From Phytophthora colocasiae (lineage: Eukaryota; Oomycota; Peronosporomycetes; Peronosporales; Peronosporaceae), in contig JAGKQI010000093.1 of assembly GCA_018806915.1 (NCBI GenBank), positions 1,612,001 through 1,676,000 of the forward strand: a stretch of 64,000 bases of DNA, given 5' to 3'. Below the pieces are notes generated by a model. That model was not told the origin of the DNA. It worked only from the letters and a program-made list of their open reading frames with translations, and did not search any database. Positions 10,417-21,907 of this stretch are shown here, one piece after another. The first letter of the stretch is position 1; each line of letters starts with the position of its first letter. Both the position numbers and the translations under genes were made by a program.

Positions 10417-12799
10417 CTACGACGTCCCGTTCCCGTTTTCCGCTGACTTTAGTGCCTCCTTCCGCTTAGCCATGTACTCGTCATTCCTGGCCTTGGCTTT
10501 GGGGTCTGGACAGTCTCGCGCCATGTGCCCATGCTTGCTACACGCATAACACTTTGGTCCGACGGTGCAGTATGCAGCCCAATGACCGCTCTGCCCACAG
10601 ATCCGACAACTGGTCTCGCTCGGTGGCGACTTCTTCGAGGTTCGTTGTTTCTGGCCTTCTTCTGCTAACACTTGCCGTACTGCCGCCTTCAACTTCTTCT
10701 GGGGCTTCGCATCTCCTTCTTCGTCACTAGAATGCACTGTACGCTTCGGTTTTGCTTTCTTCCGGGACTTCAGCTCGTACTCCTCCTCGCTGGTGTCCGT
10801 CGTACGCCGTTGCTTGCTCGCTTTGCGAGACTGCGTGTCCCGTTCCTCGTCGTCCGAAGATTCTACGTCTCGCCGCGCTCGCTGCTTCCGTTCGTCGCGC
10901 CGGTTGTCCGCCTTCCTCGCTTTCGTACGTTTCTGAACCGTAGGCTCTGCCCAGTATCGCGAATTCCACTTCCTTCCTGTCGGCAACTCGTACTTCCCGG
11001 TTATGATGTTCCACGCCCCTTTCGGATTCGTATAGAGGACGAGGCCATCTGGATCCACAGCTGCGTAATTTTTGATTCCTTCTACGGTACCAGATACCGG
11101 GACATACACACTACCCACGCCTGGCAAAGTCACCGTCCTCGCCGCGATACCATCCGTGGCTGCCGTTTCAGTCGTCGCCGTCGTCGTCGTTTGTCCAGTT
11201 GGTGCCAGTTGCGAAAGGTTTTCCATCGGGTCATCGATTTCCGTTGCTTTGATCACCGCTTCTCCCAGATTTTCTGGTTCCTGCTGCTTCACCAACTGAC
11301 GCGTAGTTTTGTCCATGCCGCGGTAGAATTGTGCCATCAATACGCGTTCACTTACACGGCTTCGTCCTGCTGCTTTCCGTAGAGCGGCTGCGTAATCAGC
11401 ATGTGATTCCTTCGCACCTCTTGACCTGGTGTTCACTCGATATTCCGCTAGTCAGATATCCTCCTTCGGTCCATACCGCCGTAATAGAGCCTGCTTCAGA
11501 TGTGTCCACGTGCGTTGATTGTCTGTCAGTCTGCGATTGAAGTCTACCCACCAACTTGCGGCTTCGCCCATGAGCTTGTTCCCCAGGATAAAGTAAAGCG
11601 CGTGATCACTCCACTCTCCACGTCCTGATTCCTTGGCGCCCTGCAACGCTAAATCGATGCGGTCTGTCCAAGTGGATACCGTCGCTCCAGCCGTAGGGGT
11701 GAACGTTGGCAGTTCTAAATCCTTGACATTACCCCTTCGTCGCCCCCGTGCTGCATGACGCTCTCAGCTTCGTTCTCGCCGTGGTGATCTACGTTGGTCT
11801 CGTCGTCTTCCTCTCCGCGGTTCTCGTTGCTCATGACGTTCTCGGCGCTGCTCAATCTGTACATCCCCGTCTCTTTCTGATTCGTCAGTGGAACTGTCTT
11901 CAGAGCTGCTTCGTCGCCGTTGTCTTCGTCCGGCGTCGCGTCTTCCGTGATCATCGGAGTCGCTTTCACTGCTGGAGGAGGAGGGTTGCCCGTCACCTCC
12001 CGGTTGTTCTCGTCGTTGTCGTTCCGGTTGTCGTCTTGGAGGCACCTCTCGCCGGCCTTGCGATCTCTCTCTTCGTTCCCGCCCTTGTGACCTACGTCGG
12101 TTCACTCGTCGTGCATCTTCGTCATAATCTCGCCGTACATTTTGCTGAAGGGGTCGATGCACCTGCCGATCACGATCTTCGTTCTCTGCAGACTGCCTAG
12201 GTCCAGATTCACGCCTCAACCGTAGCTGCCGAACTTCTTCACGGAGCTCTTGAAGTGCTGTCGCTATGGTTTCCATTTCTGAGGTGGATGTACGGGAACA
12301 TCGTCATCAGGGTCATCCTCGGCTGCATGTGGCGCATTTCCTCGTACTGGCTCATCGTCATCGTGTGCATCGGCCACATCGTTAGCGGTTTCAGCGCCTG
12401 GAGCGGCATCCAGTCCAGCCACTCGTGACTGCTCGTCTCCCGGGTGCATCGGGAGTTCTCCCAGTACAGCGCTAATGAGTTCTTGTCCACTGCTAAATGT
12501 TGTCTGTCCGTCTCCCGAGGCGGCAGCTGTAGCAAGCGCTCTGCTTCCTCCCACTCCTTTCGTGCTTGGCTCCTTGTCATGACGGCTGACTCTTCTTCTT
12601 CTTCTGCGGGTACAGCACGTTTGTCTTCGTACTCATCAGGACTGATCGTCGCTTCGTCACTACTGTTCCGGTCGCCTACGGCACCTTCATTAATAGCCTC
12701 ATCACGGCGTCGAGACTGTCCTCTTCTCGAGCTTTGCGATCGCGTCGCTTTCTTCCTCGTGACTCGTGTCCGTGCTGTCTCTCGCGTTTTAGTTGGCAT
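10417..12799 (-). pseudogene. Broken gypsy gag with two CCHC zinc knuckles
   Basis: Gag-like coding capacity is split. A start region (ATG at 12799, basic then acidic) lies in one frame. It moves to a second frame somewhere between about 12560 and 12480, and to a third near 12270, where a helical METIATALQELREEV segment begins. That third frame runs to 10417 with only two in-frame TGA codons (11764-11766 and 11452-11454). The capsid-like region has SWWVDFNRRL and MAQFYRGMDKTTRQLVKQ. The C-terminal zinc knuckles are CRICGQSGHWAAYC and CYACSKHGHMARDC. Reading through the TGAs keeps the family pattern, so they look like simple nonsense changes. Readthrough or sequencing error cannot be excluded. 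Confidence 0.85.
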
Positions 12800-12862
12800 C
12801 CTCGTGCGTTTCGGCTGACGTGAGACAATAAGAGAAGGCCCCTGTATGACCACCATGTAACA

Positions 12863-12879
12863 CCCCTGTATGACCACCA
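12863..12879 (-). other. Candidate tRNA primer-binding site (duplicated)
   Basis: Immediately inside the 5' LTR the minus strand reads TGGTGGTCATACAGGGG. It starts with TGG, complementary to the CCA end of a tRNA, and has no gap from the LTR. The same 17 bases occur again at 12839-12855, separated by a second copy of the LTR terminal TGTTACA. I cannot name the tRNA; the implied acceptor 3' strand would be UAUGACC plus A and CCA. Confidence 0.65.
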
Positions 12880-13824
12880 TGTAACAGGTTTATTCTCTCA
12901 CTGCCAGTCAGTGGGTCGTCGCTCGTGTGCTGCGCTGGGTGGTGTGCCCAAGGATCGGGTGTCGAAGGACACTCTTCAACGTCAACTGGTCGTCTCCTGG
13001 CTCGGTTCACCGCGCCGGCTCGTTCGTCGTTCGTCAACGAAGAACTTGCCTACTTATATTAACGTATGTGAATATACACTACGCTCGTCTCTTTCGTTCG
13101 TCCCTTTCGTTCGTCTCTTTCGTTCGTCTCTTTCGTTCGTGCCTGCGCTTTCAGACGTAAACGTATACAGCTTCCCTGGTTGTCCCTCAGTCCCGTGACA
13201 CCTGCTTCGGGCCGTACCAATCGAACCGTTGTCCGCTATTGGCTGCCACAGACGCCACCGCCTGAGAACCCAACTAGTTCTACTGATCCGCCTGGTCGCT
13301 CAGCTATGCAGCAGCTCGCTCGCTACTGACTTCGTTCGTCGTTTAGAGCGGGTCCTCGGACTCCACTCGTGGTTGTCTCCACTTCGTTCGTCGTTTAGAG
13401 CGGTCCCGTTGGACGCCACTCGTTGTTGTCTCAACCTTCAGTAGCTCTTAGCCACTGGCTTCGTTCGTCGTTTGTAAGCAGTTCCCTCAGGTTCCACTTG
13501 TGGTTGTCTCCACCTTCAGCTACACTTCACTGGTCGTTCGTCGTTTGGAGTGGGTCTCGCGACTCCTTCCTACTTGGTCAATTCGCAACTGCTTCCCACC
13601 CGGTCGATTCGAGACTGACTGTCCAGTCCGCCATTGCGTTCGTCTGGCATCCCAGTCAGTCGTAGCTTCAACGTAGGCCTGTCTGCCTGCATGTTCGCGA
13701 GCGTCTCTCTCATTGGTGCTCCAGCGAGCCACTTCGAAGTCACTGGTAGGATTCTTCCATGCCTTGGCTGCTGTGGGACGGTAGATCCCAGATCCGCGCC
13801 CTTCTGCAAGTCAGGCATATTACA
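12880..13824 (-). repeat. 5' LTR of the gypsy element (945 bp)
   Basis: Direct repeat of 3470-4413, same ends. By eye it differs from the 3' LTR only near 13484-13492: one extra C and a G for T. It should hold the element's promoter; no TATA box is obvious. Confidence 0.95.
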
Positions 13825-13828
13825 CCGG

Positions 13829-14604
13829 TGACGAAAGCTTTACACAGCTGATAGAAGTCGGTCCAACACTGACAATGGCGATGTGCCGGATATGGCTACA
13901 TAGAGACATCTACAACCCAAGCAATTGATCCAGCAATGCATGGAACAAGAAGAATGCACGCATGAAAATCCACGAGCATTCCGAGATGGAATGCCCGATC
14001 TGAACATGACATCCGATTCCGAGTGTTGGTTTTTAACCTACGAGCACTGCTCGGAGCAATTAATTAACGCTGCAGCGTTGATGGCTCCAGCTCGCTCCAC
14101 CATCGCAAACTTGGTCCACGTGGCGCTGCCAAGTCCGTTTCCGTTAATGCGAAGGTGTAAACTTGCGTGCATTCCGTGCAGTGCATAAAGTGCTTCTCCA
14201 CTGGGTTCGACTCGAGTATGGGGTGTATCTAACGACAGGAAGTTTCACAGACGGGAAAAACTGAAAAGCTTAAGCCTTACGACTTCATTGTAAGATCTCA
14301 ACTCTGTGATACGACTCGGGTATCCAAATACTACATACCAGTTGCTGTTTGTAGACATGCGCATAGTTTTTTTCCGAGGTACAGTAGCACTTGACTTGTC
14401 CTCAGTATCCTGATCCAAACCCTTTCAAATCCAGTCATCATATTCCACAGGGCTGTTCAGACTCTGCCGTCTTCTCGCTTCATAAGTCAAGTAGAGGCCT
14501 GGGCCATAGCAGTTTTTCTCTTCCCAGGCGCTCGTTACTACTAAAAAACCACCGTCTTCACCTCCATCTTCCGCCCTTCACTTCTCGATTTCTCACGCAT
14601 AGCC
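13829..14604. other. Intergenic region between retrotransposon and ankyrin-FYVE gene
   Basis: About 780 bp with no recognised gene. The proximal part should hold the promoter of the ankyrin-FYVE gene. A pyrimidine-rich stretch (about 14530-14600) precedes its ATG. The short open frame at 13925-14188 looks like chance. Confidence 0.5.
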
Positions 14605-15954
14605 ATGCCCGCCGCTGAAGTGGACATTGATGGCCTGCGTACAGACTACGCGCCGCACTCGCCGAACCTTAAGACGGCGCAACCGAACAGTAGCAACAGT
14701 CGAAGTACCAGCAGCGCCAGCTACAAAGCCTATTCCATGGGGGACGAGGAGGAGATTGATGATGCCCGTGACACGTACCAGCAACCACCGATCTCAGCAC
14801 CTAATCGTGGCGAATCCTTCGACTACCGACGTGTACAACAGGCCAGCAGCTTCGACGTGCAGGACATGATCAACATGCGTGAAAGCAACTTCCGAGACAG
14901 CATTATGCCAGGTACAGGCTACAACGAACCAGGTTCGAACCATGATTCAGGATCAAACAGTGGTGGTCGCCCCACGGAAATGGGCAACGCACTTATGCGT
15001 ATGGACGAGAGTTACCGTCGAGCGTACAACAACCAACGACCGTCGGTATCGGGCACGACCCCGGACGGGTTAACCCCATTGCTACAGGCTGCACGTGCAG
15101 GAGACATTGTGCTTGTCAACGCTCTGGTCATTCAAGCGGGGACAGACATTCTACGACGCGACCCCATGTTCGGCCAAACGGCACTACACTTCGCTATCCG
15201 GGGAGGCCATTTGAACGTGGTGCAGGCTCTGCTGATGCCGCAGCTACGTGGATCTATTGTCAACGTTGCCGACAACCGACGCAATACGGCGTTGCACTTG
15301 GCTGCGGCCAAGTCGCGTCGAATGACCAAGTTGCTGCTTGAATGTGGCGCCGACGTGAATTTCCTCAACATGCGCAACCAGACACCTCTGGGCGTGCACA
15401 TTTTGACGGTAACGAGGGACGACCCGACCTTGACAGAGATATTGTTGCAGCACCGTGCCAACGCCAACGCGCCAGTGGACAAGTCGACGATCCTGCACGT
15501 TGCGCTGGACAAGGGGCTGATCCAGGTTGCTACACGTCTCGTACGTCATGGCGCCCGACTTGATCTCAAGGATGAATCCGGTAAAACAGTGTTCGACAAG
15601 GTGGACAAGGCTCAACTTAAGATGCTGATGGCCAAGGTGGCCCACCCACCCGTATGGGTACCCGACAGCGAGCGGGTAGAATGCATGGAGTGCCGCAAGA
15701 AGTTCGGCAGTCTGGGCACACGCAGACACCACTGTCGCATGTGCGGTCGGGTGCTGTGTTCTGCCTGTTCGGCGTGTCATTTGCGTGCCAAGAAGCTGCC
15801 GTTCCCGGCACGTCGCCGTGGCAAGAAGAGCAAGGCCGAGAAAGGATCGGCCAACACTCGTGTGTGCAATATGTGCTACGAGATCTGCACGGAGGGCGAT
15901 CTGCAGTCCAACAACGCTGGCTTCGGAACTCGAGCACACAGCGAGACAGCATAA
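14605..15954 (+). CDS. Ankyrin-repeat protein with C-terminal FYVE zinc finger
   Basis: 449-aa intronless protein. Residues 1-145 are Ser/Asn-rich and probably disordered. Ankyrin repeats span roughly 150-340, with repeat cores such as GLTPLLQAARAGD, GQTALHFAIRGGHLNVVQALL, NTALHLAAAKSRRMTKLLLE and STILHVALDKGLIQVATRLV. The C-terminal domain (about 350-435) is a full FYVE finger. It has the WxxD signature (WVPD), CxxC (CMEC), the phosphoinositide-binding RRHHCR, CxxC pairs and RVCNMC. Such fingers bind PI3P on endosomes, so an endosomal adaptor role is inferred. Ankyrin-FYVE combinations are common in oomycetes. The specific partner is unknown. Confidence 0.88.
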   Translation: MPAAEVDIDGLRTDYAPHSPNLKTAQPNSSNSRSTSSASYKAYSMGDEEEIDDARDTYQQPPISAPNRGESFDYRRVQQASSFDVQDMINMRESNFRDSIMPGTGYNEPGSNHDSGSNSGGRPTEMGNALMRMDESYRRAYNNQRPSVSGTTPDGLTPLLQAARAGDIVLVNALVIQAGTDILRRDPMFGQTALHFAIRGGHLNVVQALLMPQLRGSIVNVADNRRNTALHLAAAKSRRMTKLLLECGADVNFLNMRNQTPLGVHILTVTRDDPTLTEILLQHRANANAPVDKSTILHVALDKGLIQVATRLVRHGARLDLKDESGKTVFDKVDKAQLKMLMAKVAHPPVWVPDSERVECMECRKKFGSLGTRRHHCRMCGRVLCSACSACHLRAKKLPFPARRRGKKSKAEKGSANTRVCNMCYEICTEGDLQSNNAGFGTRAHSETA

Positions 15955-16987
15955 CCTGGTACTTCTCGCAGTCGTGAGCTTCTTGTTATCTCCGTTCTCT
16001 CTCGCTCGTGTTTTGTTTTCGCCTACGCCTTTGGACCGGATGGCGGCGCTGTTATTATAGAGGTAGGCATTTGGCCCCCCAAGTAGCTCACAAGCAGGTA
16101 CACTTTTCTCTCTCTCTCTCTTCTTCATGTACGAAGCAGTGCATGACATGGCGTACGCGACGGTGCTAAGACCACAAAGAAACATTTCAGTATTCTCCCA
16201 TTACTATTGCACTTTGTGCCTGGACTCCAGGTGGAATCAATCCAAGGTACGTCGGCCACGGTGCCATCATCACCCGATCCCAACGTTGTTGGATTCAATT
16301 TTTGAGAGGATCCGCTGAAGTTTTGCGATGGGTTCGCCTTGGAGACATGACCATCCGTTTCAACGACGACACCTTGTCGAAAACAGTCATGTACGAGCAG
16401 ATTCGAAGACGATGCGTAGAAAACTTTGGGCGGCCAAGATTCACAACAACAACCTCTATACAAACGCGGGCGGATCTGCACGATCTGGAAGTGACTCACT
16501 TCCAGATCGTGCAGATCCGTCACTTCAAGTGACATTGGAGAAGAGCTGTAGCATCAGCCAGCTAGGTCATCGAAAATTAGTGGCATCAAAGTGAAGAAGA
16601 CGCCCACGCTCACGTCAGCAAAACAGATACCCACAAACGTCGGCGTGAAAATGCAGAATGCCTTCGTGATATACCACAACAATAGCAGCCTGTTTTAGCG
16701 TCTCGAGCTGCAGAGAAAAAAAAAGTAGTAGAATTTCTACCAGACTTAGGAGGAAATCCCCTTTGACGCGTCCAGCCCGATCCATCAGAATGGGCTATCG
16801 AACTTTTACAGCACATAACGTCTAGGCTAAACATGGCGAAGGGATTAGATTTGAAGTAGAATCGCCGTAATGACATACTACATGTATACTTCTTCATCAA
16901 AATGAAGTCTTGAACAAAATGTGAGAGCAATTTACTTTCTATTAGCAAAAGGATACTGCCCTACCAACGCAGCAACGTCGAGTTAAG
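15955..16987. other. Intergenic, 1 kb, with palindrome and possible decayed coding sequence
   Basis: No intact gene. A CT-dinucleotide run lies at about 16107-16120. A perfect 49-bp palindrome lies at 16471-16519. Short open stretches on the plus strand (16302-16532, and around 16565-16700) have coding-like composition but repeated stops, and match nothing I recognise. They may be remains of a transposon. Confidence 0.4.
16471..16519. repeat. Perfect 49-bp palindrome (24-bp arms, 1-nt centre)
   Basis: The left arm 16471-16494 begins CGGATCTGCACGATC. The right arm 16496-16519 is its exact reverse complement, around a single C at 16495. It would fold into a near loop-free hairpin. Function unknown. 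Confidence 0.9.
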
Positions 16988-18115
<1,128 letters not shown>

Positions 18116-18265
18116 TCACTCAATCCGAGCGAACATTGACACGCATCACGCGTTGTGACAGAGCAGGGCCAAAATGAAGCTGAGTTTTTACGGGCCAATG
18201 AGAAGCCTCCGTAAGAAAGGTCTTTGGCACGCTCCGTCACAGAACCGATTATGCGCCCAACTACA

Positions 18266-19085
18266 AAGTGAGTTGCTTGCTCCAATGTGGAGTCAATCTG
18301 CATGGCTTCGGTTTCGAGCAAGCGTGTTCACCGCGACGAAATAGCCAAGAGTGCGAACATGCAGGTGGTGACTGTCCCACGTAGCGCGGACAAACAAGAA
18401 AAGGCGAAGACAGCTGTGCTCCCCACTTAGATTCGTTTGCATGAAAACATAGAGTGAGTTGTATCTCCTGTGCTACTTCTCCGATCTGGGTAGAGTCCCG
18501 AATCGGTCCTGCACTTTCGTCGAGCTCAATACGCGCTGGAGGTCGGACCTGGGGGCAGCGGGTGCAATTGCATTACTGGCGTCATAAGACTGGTTCATGT
18601 ACATTTTAGGCGTGGCTGCTGGTGGTAATACGTCTGATTGGTATTGGCCCAATACAATTGAACTCATTGAATCTCTCCAGTAGCAACATTTCAGTGTTAA
18701 GTAAGCCAAACACTCACAGCTTTCGCTCCGTGATTTTACTAAGATACAAAATAGCGTGATACTAGTACCTTTGAATGCTTTTAACTTTATCGTTCCTCGT
18801 TTCTCTTTACATGGCGGTCAAATGCACGCTTTAATTTCAGTGCATTTTTCTGCAAACGCGTTTTACAGGTGCCAGTACCAGTACATGTTGAGTGCACGCG
18901 TTGAGCTGCATTCCATCTTGCTCGTTGTGCCCTCCTTGAGCAACAGCTCCACACGTACATCAACGTACTTGAGTCCATTTTGAGAGCGTCTTGAACCAAA
19001 GTGATGCGTATAGCAAACGGCTTGCGCTGCAACGAGCAAGCAATTCCGTTCACACGTCCACACGTCACAGCTTTGCAAGCAAGCC
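18266..19085. other. Spacer between the divergent GAPDH pair
   Basis: 820 bp lying between the two inverted arms. No convincing gene. The open frames here (for example 18473-18709 minus) are short and unrecognised. It presumably carries upstream promoter elements for both copies. Confidence 0.5.
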
Positions 19086-19235
19086 TGTAGTTGGGCGCAT
19101 AATCGGTTCTGTGACGGAGCGTGCCAAAGACCTTTCTTACGGAGGCTTCTCATTGGCCCGTAAAAACTCAGCTTCATTTTGGCCCTGCTCTGTCACAACG
19201 CGTGATGCGTGTCAATGTTCGCTCGGATTGAGTGA

Positions 19236-20363
<1,128 letters not shown>

Positions 20364-21772
20364 GTGTAGAATGTTTTTGCCGATATTTTGTTCGGTTCTC
20401 GTTGCTGTTGACTTTCTTTGATCAATGAATCGATAGTTTTGGATCACAGCCTGTGACCGGTGTGCAACGACTTCCTTGCTCGCAAACAAAAGTTTATCGT
20501 GTGCGCATGCAGGTGGCAAACATACAAAGTACGTTGGGGTCTTCGGAATATAGTCTACGGGGAACATCCTCCCCTCAATCTCAACTACTGGAGCGTTGTC
20601 ATAGAACGCAGAGAGAAAAAAACATTGCTAAGTCGACCACCTTGACGTCCTGCCAGTTTGGATGAGCTTCTTTGAACGAACCCATGATCAAGTCGTCATC
20701 AATCCTTCCGCTCGTCCATTGGTATAGCTGGAGGATGTCGAGATTCGCAGGGGCTACATGCATCAGGGAAGAATGGACAAAGGCCACCACTAGAGTGCGT
20801 CTGCGTACAACTGGCATCGGTACATGCACCACGATAATAGCAGAGTTTGAGTGGGTGGCGCCCAGTGCATCCAGTGGAGTTCTCGCAAGCTTTAAGGTAT
20901 TGAGGACAAAGCTTCCCACCTGCTGAAAGTAACAATTGGTCCGGTTGCCACTATCCTTTAGCCGGCACTCTATTTTGCCGAAGGTTGGACGGAACTAGGG
21001 TTTTTCGTCGACATGATACTTGTTGTTGTTGAAAATGTTTTGCCGATAAGTTTTTTTTTTTTCGGTGGACTGCGGTTTGAAGTTGAGGACGGGAAATTGA
21101 AAGTGTGGTTGCTGCTTCATTTTAACGATTCAGCCAGAGTTGCCGTTCTCATCCGGGAGGGGGTAGTTTTCACAACTTGTAGCCTTTGTGCCATTAACTC
21201 TAGTTTTCTTTGAACTGTGCCGCGATGATTGAATCGCTTGCGGTGTGTTTGGTAAACTACAGACCCAGCAGAAAACAACAGCAGCACCCGCGCCAACTAT
21301 GCAGCATGTACTAGATCTAGGCATCTAGGCTACGAGGTGAATCTGTCCCCTGAATCAGGGCAATCCTTAATAAGAATTCCTTATCGCAAGGCTTACTTGT
21401 ACAGTAGCGGACCCCAACCAGTGATATTTAGCACGGGTAACTTACCAGTGGCTTGTTGCAGTCACACAGCAGAATGAGCTCAGGTAGTGGAGACCACGAA
21501 GGGGTCAAGTGGATCGAGTGTCGTGTCACTGCCATCTGGTGACGCGCTTCTGTGTGACTCTCGCGCGTTTTCGAGGAGGACGTCCCGGCTTGTGCTCTCT
21601 GTCCTGATGCTTGTCTGCTGCATCCAAGCGGGTCGTTTGCATTTGAAACTGGTGACGAACCTCCTTGACAGAGAAATGTGGCAGCAAGCGAGCATTCCTT
21701 GACTTCTTCGATGGCTATGCTAATCTGGTGAAATTGTTGTTTGCTTGCCAGGGATTAACGAGATGGAAAAAT
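20364..21772. other. Intergenic between GAPDH copy 2 and the MULE element
   Basis: 1.4 kb. The first ~78 bp are 3' UTR sequence shared with copies 3-5. A minus-strand open frame (20599-20919, 106 codons) has coding-like composition but no recognised domain. A 22-bp exact match to the GAPDH promoter lies at 21469-21490 in reverse orientation. A T10-plus run lies at about 21051-21061. No intact gene is seen. Confidence 0.45.
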
Positions 21773-21907
21773 ATTTTTTTCGAGCAAATGCCGGGGTTCG
21801 CAAGCAAACAGAAATCAAGGTGGTTTTTCAAGCAAAAAAAGTAAGCCAAGCAAATTTAAGTTTTCAATATGGAGTATAAATCTCTCGCTGCTTCCCTGTC
21901 TTGCCTC

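Larger units (their letters stand above)
3470..13824 (-). mobile_element. Ty3/gypsy LTR retrotransposon, full length
   Basis: A 10.36-kb element on the minus strand bounded by direct LTRs that begin TGTAACAGG and end ATATTACA (TG...CA). CCGG flanks both sides (3466-3469 and 13825-13828), giving a 4-bp target duplication; a 5-bp reading is also possible because the neighbouring base is shared. Order on the minus strand: 5' LTR, primer-binding site, gag with zinc knuckles, protease, reverse transcriptase, RNase H, integrase, polypurine tract, 3' LTR. RNase H before integrase is the Ty3/gypsy order. By eye the LTRs differ at only one indel and one substitution (around 4074-4081), so insertion is recent. 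Gag is broken and the pol/integrase region has frame breaks, so the copy is probably non-autonomous. Confidence 0.95.

Noticed and set aside
4446..11382. Plus-strand open frames inside the retrotransposon (for example 9288-10469, 6385-6993)
   Set aside because: They are antisense shadows of gag/pol with Ser/Val-rich low-complexity products and no domains; the minus-strand frames carry all recognisable motifs.
10417..12880. Gag breaks explained as introns
   Set aside because: No GT-AG pairs in sensible positions restore the frame at the two TGA codons; reading straight through them keeps the family pattern.
16125..16594. Open frames around the 49-bp palindrome
   Set aside because: The palindrome itself creates mirrored coding on both strands; no family similarity.
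20599..20919. 106-codon minus-strand frame downstream of GAPDH copy 2
   Set aside because: Composition is coding-like but there is no recognised motif, no flanking gene structure and no clear start. It may be a transposon relic.
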